Assembly (NCBI GenBank): GCA_026984795.1
Contig: JALSRK010000052.1
Location: 248,001 to 312,000, forward strand
Origin: Solibacteraceae bacterium
GTDB lineage: Bacteria > Acidobacteriota > Terriglobia > Bryobacterales > Bryobacteraceae
DNA: 64,000 nucleotides
Direction: 5' to 3'
Shown here: positions 8,120-17,644 of the stretch, piece by piece
Position numbering within the stretch: the first letter of the stretch is position 1
Layout: each line of letters begins with the position of its first letter
Program-made: the position numbers and the translations under genes
The notes under the pieces: generated by a model
What the model saw: only the letters and a program-made list of their open reading frames with translations
What the model was told of the DNA's origin: nothing
Database searches by the model: none

Positions 8120-9859
8120 ATGAGGCGGCATTGGATCGCATCGGGCTTGGCGGCGCTGCTGGCCGGCTGTGGGGGCGGTGAAAGACCACCTGCCGCCGAG
8201 TCGCCCGTCTACCCATTTCGCGAGGTTTCCCAGCAAACCGGGCTCCACTTCGATTACTTCGTCGGCGCCACCGGGGAGAAGTACATCGTTGAAGTGATGG
8301 GCGCCGGCGTCGCCCTGCTGGATTACGACAACGACGGCGACCTCGACATCTTCCTCCCCCAGGGCAACATCCTCACCCCCGGAAAGACCCTGGCCGACTC
8401 CCTCTTTCCCCTGCGCAAAGGCCAGACCCTGGGTAACAAACTCTTCCGCAATGAGATCGTCCCGACCGGTAAGCTCCACTTCACTGACGTGACCAAACAG
8501 GCGGGACTCGACTACGAAGGCTACGGCATGGGCGCCGCCGCCGGCGACTACGACAACGACGGCGACATCGATCTCTACGTCACCAATTTCGGCCCGAATA
8601 TCCTCTACGAGAACAACGGCGACGGCACCTTCACCAACGTCACCGCCAAGGCCGGCGTCGGCGACCCGCGCTGGGGTTCGAGCGCCGCTTTCTTCGACTA
8701 CGACCAGGACGGCGACCTCGACCTCATGGTCACCAACTATGTCGATTTCACCTTCCAGGGCAACAAGACCTGCTACACGCCGGGCGGCGAGGTGGACTAT
8801 TGCACGCCTCTCGTCTACAACGGCGCCGTCGACAAACTCTGGCGCAACGACGGCAATGGTAAGTGGACTGACGTTTCCGTCTCCTCGGGTATCGCCTCCA
8901 AGTTCGGCCCCGGCCTCGGCCTCACCACCTCCGACGTCAACGGCGACGGCCTCATCGATATCTACGTCGCCAACGACACCACCGCCAACCTGCTCTGGAT
9001 CAACCAGGGCGACGGCACCTTCGTCGAAACCGGACTCGAGGCCGGCGTCGCCTACAGCGAAGACGGTATGCCCCGGGCCGGCATGGGCACCAGTTTCGGC
9101 GACTTCGACGCCGACGGCGACGACGACCTGATCGTCCTGAACCTCCGCGCCGAGGGCTGCTCCCTCTACGTCAACGAGGGCGACGGCTTCTTCAGCGACG
9201 TCACCTTGCGGTTCGGCCTCGGCCACGTAACTTACCAGTACACCGGCTTCGGCGTCGATTGGTTCGACTATGACTCCGACGGCTGGCTCGACCTCTTCAT
9301 GGCCAACGGCGCCGTCACCATCATCGAAGAGCTTCAGGCCAAAGGCGATCCCTACCCCTTCGCCCAGCCCAACCTCCTGCTGCACAACCTCGGCCACGAC
9401 GCCCAGTTTGAGAATGTCTCCCCGAAGGCCGGCCCCGCCTTCCAGATGGCCGAGGTCAGCCGTGGGGCCGCTTTCGGCGACCTCGACAACGACGGCGACA
9501 TCGACATCGTTTATCAAAACAACAACGGGCTCACCCGGATCCTCCTCAACCAGGTCGGCAACCGCCGGAACTGGATCATGGTGAAGCTCGAAGGGACCAA
9601 ATCCAACCGCCAAGGAATCGGCGCCCGCGTCGGCCTGGTGCGGCGGGGAAAGCCGACGCTCTGGCGCCGGGCCCACACCGACTCCAGCTACTGCAGCTCG
9701 AACGATCCCCGCGTCCACTTCGGGCTCGGCTCCGACACCGCCGCCGACGCCATCGTCGTCAAGTGGCCCAGCGGCCTGGTCGAGCGCTGGGACAATCCCC
9801 CGGTGAACCGGCAGATCACCCTGAAGGAAGGCACGGGCCGGCCGGCAAACGGAACATAG
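8120..9859 (+). CDS. CRTAC1-type lipoprotein (FG-GAP propeller plus ASPIC/UnbV)
   Basis: Secreted lipoprotein with a beta-propeller of FG-GAP/VCBS repeats and a C-terminal ASPIC/UnbV domain; such proteins are abundant in Acidobacteriota and of uncertain function. The lipobox LLAGC places the lipid on Cys17. At least seven Ca-binding repeat loops are visible (DYDNDGDLDIFL, DYDQDGDLDLMV, DVNGDGLIDIYV, DFDADGDDDLIV, DYDSDGWLDLFM, DLDNDGDIDIVY). The tail has NRQGIGARVGL and VHFGLGSDTAADAIVVKWPSG, the ASPIC/UnbV signature. ATG 8120 follows the TPR lipoprotein stop by five bases. A paralogue lies at 58552-60201. Confidence 0.9.
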   Translation: MRRHWIASGLAALLAGCGGGERPPAAESPVYPFREVSQQTGLHFDYFVGATGEKYIVEVMGAGVALLDYDNDGDLDIFLPQGNILTPGKTLADSLFPLRKGQTLGNKLFRNEIVPTGKLHFTDVTKQAGLDYEGYGMGAAAGDYDNDGDIDLYVTNFGPNILYENNGDGTFTNVTAKAGVGDPRWGSSAAFFDYDQDGDLDLMVTNYVDFTFQGNKTCYTPGGEVDYCTPLVYNGAVDKLWRNDGNGKWTDVSVSSGIASKFGPGLGLTTSDVNGDGLIDIYVANDTTANLLWINQGDGTFVETGLEAGVAYSEDGMPRAGMGTSFGDFDADGDDDLIVLNLRAEGCSLYVNEGDGFFSDVTLRFGLGHVTYQYTGFGVDWFDYDSDGWLDLFMANGAVTIIEELQAKGDPYPFAQPNLLLHNLGHDAQFENVSPKAGPAFQMAEVSRGAAFGDLDNDGDIDIVYQNNNGLTRILLNQVGNRRNWIMVKLEGTKSNRQGIGARVGLVRRGKPTLWRRAHTDSSYCSSNDPRVHFGLGSDTAADAIVVKWPSGLVERWDNPPVNRQITLKEGTGRPANGT

Positions 9860-9938
9860 TCCCCCACGCGCCCCTTTGGGCCATACGTTCGGCCCCAGGC
9901 ATGCCCCGCCTCTCCGCCGCGATAGAATCTCCGGTGCA

Positions 9939-11885
9939 ATGAGAAACTGGCGCGTTGCTCTCGTCCTGCTGGTTTGCATCACGGGCCGGGCCGCCACCGT
10001 CACGATCGATGCCGCGCAGACCCGCGAGCCGATCTCGAAATACATCTATGGCCAGTTCATCGAGCACCTGGGCCGGTGTATCTACGGCGGCCTCTGGGCC
10101 GAGATGCTGGAGGACCGGAAGTTCTACTACCCCGTCACCGGCGAGGCTCCCGCCTGGGAGATGTTCACCCCCGGCAAGAGTTCCTACCAGGGAGAAGGCC
10201 GCCCGTATGAGCTGCTCGTCCGCTCGCCGTGGATGATCATCGGGCCTAAGGATTCCGTCCGCATGACGACCGCTGATTCTTATGTCGGCGAGCACACGCC
10301 GGTGATCACCCTCCCCGGCGAGGGCCGGCCCGCCGGCCTCATCGAGGAGCGCCTTGGCCTGGTGGCCGGTAAGGAATATGCCGGCCGCATCGTCCTGGCC
10401 GGGGACCCTGCCGCCGGCCCCGTCGAAGTCAGCCTCGTCTGGGGCGGCGGAGCTTCGATGCGCGATACGGTGAAGATCGAGACGCTGACGCCCGAATACC
10501 GGAAGTACCGCTTCCGCTTCCGCTGCGGCGGCTCCACCGACAACGGACGTATCGAAATCGTCTCCCGCGGCGCGGGCAGCTACCGCATCGGCGCCGTCTC
10601 GCTGATGCCCGCCGACAATATTTACGGCTGGCGCGCCGACACCGTGGCGCTCCTCGAGGAGCTGAACGCTCCCATCTACCGCTGGCCCGGCGGAAACTTC
10701 GTCAGCGGCTACGACTGGAAGAACGGCATCGGCGACCCCGACCGCCGCCCGCCGCGCAAGAACCCGGCCTGGAAGGGCATCGAGCCCAACGACGTCGGCA
10801 TCCACGAATACATGGCCCTGATGCGCGAGATCCGAGCCGAGCCTTTCGTCGCCATCAACACCGGACTCGGGGGGCCGGAGACCGCCGCCGAAGAGGTCGA
10901 GTACCTCAACGGAGCTCCCGATACCCCTATGGGCCGCTTACGCGCCGCCAACGGCCACCCGCAGCCCTTCGGCGTCAAGTTCTTCGCCGTCGGCAACGAG
11001 ATGTACGGGGAATGGCAGCTCGGACACATGCCGCTCGAAGAGTACGTCAAGAAGCACAACCGCGTCGTCGCCGCCATGCGGGCCGTCGATCCCTCGATTG
11101 AACCGGTCGCTGTGGGCCACATGGGCAAGTGGAGCGAGACGATGCTCACCTACTGCGCCGATTTCATGAGCCTGATCAGCGAGCATCGCTACTGGCAGGA
11201 CCGGGAAGATCTCGTGGAGCACGTCCAGCAGGTCCCGGCGTATATCCGGAAACTCGCCGACGCCCACCGCGACTACCGCCGCCGGATCCCCGGACTCGCC
11301 GGCAAGAACATCCGCATCGCCATGGACGAGTGGAACTATTGGTACGGCCCGAACGAGTTCGGCGAACTCGGCGTCCGCTACTTCCTGCAGGACGCCCTGG
11401 GCATCGCCGCCGGCCTCCATGAGTTCTTCCGCAACTCGGACATCTACTTCATGGCCAACTACGCCCAGACGGTCAACGTCATCGGCGCCGTCAAGACCAC
11501 GAAGACGGCCGCCGAGCTCGAGACCACCGGCCTGGTTCTCAAGCTCTATCGGGAACGGTTCGGCAAGTTCCCCGTCGAGGTCTCCGGCCCGCCCGCTCCC
11601 CTGGATCTCGCTGCCGCCTGGAGCGCGGACCGCACCGCTCTGACGGTCGGCCTTGTCAACCCGACCTCCTCTCCTCAGCGCATCCAGGTCGCACTCCATG
11701 GCGCCCGGCTCACCGGACGCGGCGCCCGCTGGTGGATCACCGGGCCGGACCGTATGAGTTACAACGATCCCGGCCGCCCCCGCACCGTGGACATCCGCTG
11801 GGAATCGTTCTCCGGCGCCCGGCCGATCCTCGAAGCGCCTCCTTTGAGCGTCACCGTCTGGGAGTGGGAGGCGGTCCCGGAATAG
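9939..11885 (+). CDS. Secreted alpha-L-arabinofuranosidase, GH51
   Basis: Releases terminal arabinofuranose from arabinan, arabinoxylan or arabinogalactan side chains. After a short signal peptide (MRNWRVALVLLVCITGRA) comes the family start ISKYIYGQFIEHLGRCIYGG. The catalytic acid is Glu354 in AVGNEMYGEWQLGH and the nucleophile Glu464 in IAMDEWNYWYG, about 110 residues apart as in GH51; a beta-sandwich follows. Length 648 exceeds the ~500 of simple GH51 enzymes because a carbohydrate-binding-like insert (about residues 75-225) precedes the barrel core. ATG 9939 lies 10 bases after a TAGAAT box. It fits the plant-polysaccharide genes downstream. Confidence 0.93.
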   Translation: MRNWRVALVLLVCITGRAATVTIDAAQTREPISKYIYGQFIEHLGRCIYGGLWAEMLEDRKFYYPVTGEAPAWEMFTPGKSSYQGEGRPYELLVRSPWMIIGPKDSVRMTTADSYVGEHTPVITLPGEGRPAGLIEERLGLVAGKEYAGRIVLAGDPAAGPVEVSLVWGGGASMRDTVKIETLTPEYRKYRFRFRCGGSTDNGRIEIVSRGAGSYRIGAVSLMPADNIYGWRADTVALLEELNAPIYRWPGGNFVSGYDWKNGIGDPDRRPPRKNPAWKGIEPNDVGIHEYMALMREIRAEPFVAINTGLGGPETAAEEVEYLNGAPDTPMGRLRAANGHPQPFGVKFFAVGNEMYGEWQLGHMPLEEYVKKHNRVVAAMRAVDPSIEPVAVGHMGKWSETMLTYCADFMSLISEHRYWQDREDLVEHVQQVPAYIRKLADAHRDYRRRIPGLAGKNIRIAMDEWNYWYGPNEFGELGVRYFLQDALGIAAGLHEFFRNSDIYFMANYAQTVNVIGAVKTTKTAAELETTGLVLKLYRERFGKFPVEVSGPPAPLDLAAAWSADRTALTVGLVNPTSSPQRIQVALHGARLTGRGARWWITGPDRMSYNDPGRPRTVDIRWESFSGARPILEAPPLSVTVWEWEAVPE

Positions 11886-12030
11886 CTGTTATCACCGTAC
11901 TGGTACGCAACCGGCGGGGGCCACGAACTTTTCTCTCATGCGATGTTGCATCCCTCGTCGCATTGTTGTACAAGAGAACTTTTACGGCGAACGCCTGTTC
12001 CTGCGGGTCAGGTAGCCGATGAAAAAGAAA

Positions 12031-12054
12031 ACGCCCGCCCCTCGGGGCGGGCGT
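12031..12054. terminator. Bidirectional intrinsic terminator
   Basis: A perfect 11-bp GC-rich stem (ACGCCCGCCCC with its complement) and a 2-base loop is flanked by an A-rich run on the left and a T-rich run on the right, so both strands end in a U-tract. It lies between the converging GH51 gene and the TonB receptor gene and can serve both. The rest of 11886-12123 shows no gene. Confidence 0.88.
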
Positions 12055-12123
12055 TCTATTTTGTCGTCCTTCTGGCGACCCGCCGCCGGGCCGCCAGAAT
12101 CCGGTCTAACTGTGGGCGCGGCC

Positions 12124-15100
12124 TCAGAAGCTCAGCCGCAAGCCGAAGCGGAACTGCCGCTCCGGGGGCGTCGCCAACCCGTTCAGCGTGCTCGTGATCG
12201 AGGAGAAGTTCCCCAGGCTGCGGATCGTTCCATCCGGGTTGAGCCGCAGCGCCGCCACGTTGGCGCCTGGGTTGGCGAACTTCGGCGTGTTCGTCAGGTT
12301 GAAGGCCTCGGCCCGGAACTCCAGCTTCCAGCGCTCACCCAGCGCGAAGGTCCGGAAGAGGCTCAGGTCCAGGTTCCACATCCCGGGACCGCGCAGGACG
12401 TTGCGGCCCGTGGTGCCGAACCGCACCCCCTTCGGCTGAGCGAAGGCCAGCGGGTCGAACCAGCTCTTGCCGGGGCCGATGTCGCCGATGATCTTCACCT
12501 TGGGCTTGACCTGGTCGGCCGTCTGCGACGTGCCCGGCATGTTCAGCTCGGCGCCCGAGGCCCACACCGTGAACGGTGTGCCGCTATAGGCGCTGAAAAC
12601 GCCGTTCGTCTGCCAGCCGCGCAGCAGCCACGACAGCGCGCCGGACTGCGCCCAGGTCTTGCCCGGCCCGAAGGGCAGCTCGTAGAGGAAGCCCAACGTG
12701 AACATGTGCGTCCGGTCGTAGCCGGCCACCGCCCGGTTCCGCCGCAGCGTCGGCCCCCAGTTCGTCAGCGGCAGGCCGGCCCAGCCGTCGTCGTTGGTCC
12801 AGTTGATCGTCTTCGAGAAGGTGTATGCGCCCTTCAGGAACAGGCCCCGGGCGAACCGCCGGTTCAGGGCCACCTGCAGCGCGTGGTAATTGCCGCTGAG
12901 CCAGCCGTCCCACATCAGCGCGGCGATCTTCCGCCCCTGGGTCGCCGCCAAAGGACGCCCCGAAGGACCGCTGCCCGGAGGCGCCGCGTTGATGTCCCGG
13001 TCCGCAAGCTGGTGCACCGTCTGCGTGCCGACGTAGGCCACCGAGGCCACCAGATCCGCCGGCAGCCGCCGCTGCACCGTGAAGTTCCACGACTGGATGT
13101 AGCCGCGGTGCAGCATGCCGCCCCACGGGCTCCGTGGCCCCATGTTCACCGTCGGCGGCAGATCCAGCACACCCGTGCTCACGTCCGGCAGCGGAATCGG
13201 CGGGATCCCCTGGTCCAGCGTCGTCAGCGGCGTGTACGGGTTGGGCGCCACGAACGACGCGCCGATCGTCGCCGGGTACAGCCCGCGCAACGGCCGCGAG
13301 AACGGCAGCGGGTCGTACGTGATGCCGTAGCCGCTGCGAATCACCGTGTTCTCGGTCAGCCGGTAAGCGAAGCCGACCCGCGGCGCAAACAGCTTCTTGC
13401 TCACCTCGATGCCGACGTTCTTCGGGTTGCCACCGAGGCCGCCCAGGTAGACTTTGTTCGTGAACGGGTCCCAACGCTCGATGCCCCGGTCCCGCCGCGT
13501 GATCAGCGGATAGTACTCATAACGCAAACCGAGGTTCAGCGTCAGCTTCGGCGTCACCTGCCACCGGTCGCGGAAGTACCAGCCGAACTGCCATTCGCGG
13601 TTCGTCATCTCGAAGAACTGCACCGCCTTCTGCATCGAGCTCGGCAGGCCCAGCAGGAACGCCGCATACCGGTTCAGGTAGTTCGCCGTGTAACCCTTGG
13701 TGCCGGTGACATCGCCGCCGAAGTAGATCCAGCCCCGCGGGCCCTGGCTGATCTCCGGCTGCCAGTGGTCCAGGTGATACCGCACCAGGTCGAAGCCCCA
13801 GCGGAACTCGTGGCCGCCGCTGATCTTGGTCATGTTGGTCGTGTAGGTGAAGGTCCGCTCCTTGCGGAACAGCGGCTGCCACCCGTAGATGTTCCCCCAG
13901 GGCGTGAAGCCGTGGGAGATCTCCGGCATCCCGCTGTAGCAGGCCCCTTTGGCCGCCGGCGGGCACGCCTTCTTCACCTGGTCACTCCCCGGCCCGATGG
14001 TGATCGGATCGTTGGTGTTCGGGATGCCCCACACCTCCGAGCCGATGTTCTTGCCGTGGTCCGGGCCCACCACGCTTTGGTCGAACTTCGTGAACGCGAA
14101 GGTGCCGTCCAGCACCATCGTCGGCGACATCGTCCAGGTGTGGCCGACGGTGATGATGTTGACGTTCGTGTCGCCCGTGCCGACGCCGGCCCGGCTGAGT
14201 CCCGGGCCGCCGACCTTGCCCAGCGCGAACTTCGATTTCACCGGAGCGTCCATCCGGCTGTACTTGCCCCAGATAGCCAGCTCCGTCCGCGGGTTCCAGT
14301 TGATCTTGACGTCGTACTGGTGCCGGTTCAGTTTCTCGGTGCCCGAGTTGAAGTAATTGTTCAGCGTCCCCTGCGCCACGCCCGGCAGATTGGGCAACGG
14401 CGCGTCCTGCTGGATCCGCTGGCTGATCGGGTGGATTCGCGCCGGCGGAATGATGTTGCCCGGGAACGGCGTGCGGCCGCTGCCGTCCGGATTGCCCGTC
14501 AGCGGGTCGTACAGCGTCACCGGCAGCCCGGCGAAGTTGCCGGCCCGGATGCTCGCCGTCGGCACCGAGTAGGGCGAGGGCGAAATGCCGGCCCGCTCCA
14601 GCGTCCCTTCGTAGCTGCCGAAGAAGAATAGTTTGTCCCTCACGATCGGGCCGCCGAGCGTGCCGCCGAAAATGTTGAAGATCGACTTCGTCTTGCCCCG
14701 GTCAGGCGGCAAGAAGAAGTTCCTGGCCCGCAAATGCTGGTTGTCGTGGTACTCGAAGAGCACCCCGTGGAACTCGTTCGTCCCGGACTTGGTCGCCACC
14801 GTGATCGCCGCCCCGCCGGCCATGCCCTGCTCGGCGTCGAACGATCCGGTGGTGATGTTCACCGTCTCGATGGACTCCACCGGGGGAACGTAGACCATGT
14901 GGTGCGGGAGCCAGATGAAAACGTTCGTGGCCCCGTCCACACGGGCGTTGTTGTTGTTCCGCGCGGTGCCGTTGATGTTCGTTGACAACGCGCGCCCGGG
15001 CGTGTCTACCACCGCGTTCTGGAACCGCGCCGGCGTCGCGCCCGGAACGAGGTTGACCAGGCTCTGGAAGTTCCGGTAGTTCGACAGAGGCAGGTTCGTG

Positions 15101-15528
15101 ATCTCCTGGCTGGTGATCTCAGCGTGTACGTCCGCCTTGTCGGTCTGCAAGGTCGCCGCCTCAGCCGTGACCGTCACCTGTTCGGCGACCGCACCGACCT
15201 CCAGCGTCACGTCCTCGCGAGTCACCACGTTGATCGACACCCGCACGTTCTTGCGGGTGATCGTCCGGAACCCCTCCGCGGAGACCCGCAGGTCGTAGTC
15301 GCCGGGAAGCACGTTGACCAGCGAGTATCGGCCCGCCATGTCGGTGGTCGTCTCGCGCGTCAAACCCGTTTCCCGGTTCGTAATCGTCACCGTAGCGTTC
15401 GGTACCACCGCGCCGGTCTGGTCGGTCACGGTGCCGACGATCGAACCATAGAGAACCTGCGCTTGGGCCGGCAACGAAACAAGCAGCACGCCAACCGCAA
15501 GCGCGGCCAATAGCGTCCAGCGCTTCAT
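12124..15528 (-). CDS. Oar-like TonB-dependent receptor
   Basis: Outer-membrane beta-barrel importer of 1134 residues, likely for oligosaccharides. It begins with a signal peptide (MKRWTLLAALAVGVLLVSL, cleavage after AQA), then a carboxypeptidase-regulatory-like domain (GTVTDQTGAVVPNATVTI ... MAGRYSLVNVLPGDYDLRV, residues ~27-110), a plug, and a long barrel ending RQFRFGLRLSF with C-terminal aromatic Phe as expected for BAM insertion. This architecture is greatly expanded in Solibacter-type acidobacteria. A strong promoter is present at 15589-15617 and tandem operator-like repeats further upstream. The neighbouring hydrolases suggest a plant-cell-wall glycan, but the ligand cannot be read from sequence. 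Confidence 0.92.
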   Translation of the reverse strand: MKRWTLLAALAVGVLLVSLPAQAQVLYGSIVGTVTDQTGAVVPNATVTITNRETGLTRETTTDMAGRYSLVNVLPGDYDLRVSAEGFRTITRKNVRVSINVVTREDVTLEVGAVAEQVTVTAEAATLQTDKADVHAEITSQEITNLPLSNYRNFQSLVNLVPGATPARFQNAVVDTPGRALSTNINGTARNNNNARVDGATNVFIWLPHHMVYVPPVESIETVNITTGSFDAEQGMAGGAAITVATKSGTNEFHGVLFEYHDNQHLRARNFFLPPDRGKTKSIFNIFGGTLGGPIVRDKLFFFGSYEGTLERAGISPSPYSVPTASIRAGNFAGLPVTLYDPLTGNPDGSGRTPFPGNIIPPARIHPISQRIQQDAPLPNLPGVAQGTLNNYFNSGTEKLNRHQYDVKINWNPRTELAIWGKYSRMDAPVKSKFALGKVGGPGLSRAGVGTGDTNVNIITVGHTWTMSPTMVLDGTFAFTKFDQSVVGPDHGKNIGSEVWGIPNTNDPITIGPGSDQVKKACPPAAKGACYSGMPEISHGFTPWGNIYGWQPLFRKERTFTYTTNMTKISGGHEFRWGFDLVRYHLDHWQPEISQGPRGWIYFGGDVTGTKGYTANYLNRYAAFLLGLPSSMQKAVQFFEMTNREWQFGWYFRDRWQVTPKLTLNLGLRYEYYPLITRRDRGIERWDPFTNKVYLGGLGGNPKNVGIEVSKKLFAPRVGFAYRLTENTVIRSGYGITYDPLPFSRPLRGLYPATIGASFVAPNPYTPLTTLDQGIPPIPLPDVSTGVLDLPPTVNMGPRSPWGGMLHRGYIQSWNFTVQRRLPADLVASVAYVGTQTVHQLADRDINAAPPGSGPSGRPLAATQGRKIAALMWDGWLSGNYHALQVALNRRFARGLFLKGAYTFSKTINWTNDDGWAGLPLTNWGPTLRRNRAVAGYDRTHMFTLGFLYELPFGPGKTWAQSGALSWLLRGWQTNGVFSAYSGTPFTVWASGAELNMPGTSQTADQVKPKVKIIGDIGPGKSWFDPLAFAQPKGVRFGTTGRNVLRGPGMWNLDLSLFRTFALGERWKLEFRAEAFNLTNTPKFANPGANVAALRLNPDGTIRSLGNFSSITSTLNGLATPPERQFRFGLRLSF

Positions 15529-15588
15529 GAACGGCCTCCTGTTGTTTCGAATTCGACCCCCGATTGCGGTCAGAACGACCTACTTTTC

Positions 15589-15617
15589 TATTTACTCCCC
15601 GGCGAGTTCCGAGTCAA
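15589..15617 (-). promoter_or_regulatory. Sigma-70-type promoter of the TonB receptor gene
   Basis: On the minus strand TTGACT (15612-15617), a 17-base spacer and TAAATA (15589-15594) give a near-consensus promoter. The expected start near 15582 leaves a leader of about 55 bases before the ATG at 15528. Confidence 0.7.
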
Positions 15618-15706
15618 GCCCCTGCAGCATCCAACTCGGGAGATCCGCCAAGTCCGTGTCCGGAAAGCCAGAGTCGGCCGCTTCAGACTGTCTCTCGGGC
15701 GGGTAA

Positions 15707-15740
15707 ACGAATATACTTTCTGCATAACGAATATACATTC
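15707..15740. promoter_or_regulatory. Tandem operator-like direct repeats upstream of TonB receptor
   Basis: Two 14-base copies, ACGAATATACTTTC (15707-15720) and ACGAATATACATTC (15727-15740), differ at one position and repeat every 20 bases, about two helical turns, so both face the same side of the DNA. They start 90 bases upstream of the receptor -35. The stretch is AT-rich against its surroundings. They look like activator half-sites (AraC-type regulators bind such tandem repeats), but no regulator gene is adjacent. The rest of 15529-15848 holds no gene. Confidence 0.5.
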
Positions 15741-15848
15741 GCCCAGGAAGTATCGGATCCTGACCGGTTTGTCAGTCGCCTTCCCGTCTGAACCCGGCGC
15801 AAAGGGAAGCCCGCCGGCGCCCACCGCGGCGCGCCCTCCACCCCGTCT

Positions 15849-16640
15849 CTAGTAACCCAGCTTCCGCAACGCCACCCGCATCCGCCGCGCGCTCTCGACG
15901 TAGTCCGGGACCCGGCGGTCGCGCTCCACCATCACCCAGCCCCGGTAGCCGATCTCCTCCAAGGCCTTCATCACCCCGGCCAGATCCAGGGCCCCGGTGC
16001 CCAGTTCCCAGAAAGCATCCCCGCCACGGATCCGTGTGCCCACCCGCGCCGGATCGATGTCTTTCAAGTGGATGTACCGGCACTTCTCGCCCAGGTCCCG
16101 GATCGTCCGCACCGGGTCCGAGCCGCACAGCAGCAGGTGGCCCGTGTCCGGACACGCGTAGATCCCCGGGCGCTCCTCCAGATACCGCAGCAGGTCTTCG
16201 CGTGTCTCCACCGCCCCCGGCCTCCCCGACCGCCCGATGTGATTGTGAATCACGATGATCATCCCCCTCTCCTTGGCGTACTCCACCCACCGCGCGCACT
16301 CCGCCCGGGGAACCGCCGCACGCGCGATCCGCGCCCCCGCCGCCGCTCCGTAGTCGATCGCCTCTTTGAGAGACCCGCCCACCGCGGCGCAGCTCAGCCC
16401 CAGCCGCGCCGCCTTCTCCCGCAGCTCCTCCGCTGGAACCCCGAACTCCGCCGGCTTGGCCTCAAACCCCTCCCAGCCGGTCTCCTTCGTCAGCTCCAGC
16501 CGCAGATCGAGCTCGCTGTCCCAGGCCCGGTCCCAGTTATAGAAGTGGTGCCCGAACCGGAATCGCGAGGCCGCCCCGCGCAGGCGTCCGGGCAGCAAGC
16601 CCGCCGCCAGCATCGCTTCTCTACGTGTAATCCCATTCAT
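15849..16640 (-). CDS. Exported TIM-barrel sugar isomerase/epimerase-like protein
   Basis: Xylose-isomerase-like TIM-barrel protein of 263 residues, with substrate unknown. The N-terminus ITRREAMLAAGLLPG resembles a Tat signal although only one RR is present. Metal-site motifs of the family are in place: GWEGFEAKPAEF (Glu), IIVIHNHIG (His), CPDTGHLLLCG (Asp, His), YIHLKDID (His/Asp) and VMVERD (Glu). Its ATG overlaps the stop of the upstream pectate-lyase-fold reading frame as ATGA, so it belongs to the same carbohydrate operon. A keto-sugar or inositol epimerase/isomerase role is likely. Confidence 0.82.
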   Translation of the reverse strand: MNGITRREAMLAAGLLPGRLRGAASRFRFGHHFYNWDRAWDSELDLRLELTKETGWEGFEAKPAEFGVPAEELREKAARLGLSCAAVGGSLKEAIDYGAAAGARIARAAVPRAECARWVEYAKERGMIIVIHNHIGRSGRPGAVETREDLLRYLEERPGIYACPDTGHLLLCGSDPVRTIRDLGEKCRYIHLKDIDPARVGTRIRGGDAFWELGTGALDLAGVMKALEEIGYRGWVMVERDRRVPDYVESARRMRVALRKLGY

Positions 16641-17611
16641 CTCCCGCTCCCTGTCCCTCTATGGCCCGGCCTTCGCTTGGCAGGCGCCGCCGCCCGCCCC
16701 CCGCCCCGCTTATACAGGGCGAAGAACTCCGTCGCCGGCGTCCGCACGACCGCGCCGTCCGGCAACCGCTCCTCCACCATGTACCACTTCTCCGGCGGGA
16801 CCGCCGGCGGGAAGAACTGGTAGCTGAAGTTCGCCAGCACGAAGCCGGCGGACTCGACGATCCGGTAAAGCGGTTCTCCCACCGGCGCGCTGGCGTTGCC
16901 CCCGTGGCCGTAGATCGCGAACTGCGCCGAGCGCCGGATCAGCACCGGCGTCAAATCCCGCGGCCCGTTCGCCCCCAGCGTCTCCGACTTCACCCCGTAG
17001 ACCCTCACGCGGCGCACGTCCACGAATTCCACCATGTAGTCGGCCCGGCTGTGCTCCGGATTCAGCATGTAGAACGCCAGCGGCTCCCGCGTGCCGCGCA
17101 CCAGCACGTGCCGGTGGCGCAGCGTCTGCGGGAACTTCTGGTGCATCAGTGTGTTGTACCAGCGCCCGCCGCCGTGGCCTTCGATCACGATGATGGGGTG
17201 GTCTGCCGGAGCCGCCCCGTCGGGCCACGGCCAGGACTTCGTCCGAACCGTCCGCACCATCGAGTCGCGCCCGGCGCGCCAGTGGATGGCGTAAGCGCCC
17301 GGCCACCGGCACCACAACTGAAAGAAGGCCGCCACGCACCTGGCCGTGGCATCGTCCGGAGTCTCCAGCATCGGGCTGGGGTTCCGCGGGTCGGAAAAGG
17401 CCGGCGCATCGGGCAGCGGCTCGATCTTCGAGTGAACGCCCAGCCCGAACAGCCGGTTCTCCCGGCCGAGCCGCAATGGGTGCGAGATCCGGTAGTGGCC
17501 CTTCGGCAGGAAGACGTCCCGGTTTTCGTCCAGCGCCCGCTGGATGGCGTCAGTGTCGTCCGTCACCCCGTCGCCCCGCGCCGAGTACGGCGGATCCTTG
17601 ACGTTCGCCAC
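16637..17611 (-). CDS. Pectate-lyase-fold protein, C-terminal half (split by in-frame TGA)
   Basis: Second beta-helix half of a tandem pectate-lyase-superfamily (GH55-like) protein. It opens with VKDPPYSARGDGVTDDTDAIQ, the domain start motif that also begins the preceding half (PYGADPTGKRDSTAAIQ). The reading frame is the same as that of 17645-18781 and only one TGA (17645-17647) separates them. The GTG at 17611 has no close ribosome site; an AAGGAGG stands about 29 bases upstream, too far. Read through, the two parts would make one protein of about 710 residues. The basic Arg/Ala tail runs into an ATGA overlap with the TIM-barrel gene. A separate gene, nonsense mutation and read-through are all possible. 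Confidence 0.65.
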   Translation of the reverse strand: MANVKDPPYSARGDGVTDDTDAIQRALDENRDVFLPKGHYRISHPLRLGRENRLFGLGVHSKIEPLPDAPAFSDPRNPSPMLETPDDATARCVAAFFQLWCRWPGAYAIHWRAGRDSMVRTVRTKSWPWPDGAAPADHPIIVIEGHGGGRWYNTLMHQKFPQTLRHRHVLVRGTREPLAFYMLNPEHSRADYMVEFVDVRRVRVYGVKSETLGANGPRDLTPVLIRRSAQFAIYGHGGNASAPVGEPLYRIVESAGFVLANFSYQFFPPAVPPEKWYMVEERLPDGAVVRTPATEFFALYKRGGGRAAAPAKRRPGHRGTGSGR

Positions 17612-17644
17612 TGCCGGATCGTCCCAGCTCGGCAGCGCCTCCTT

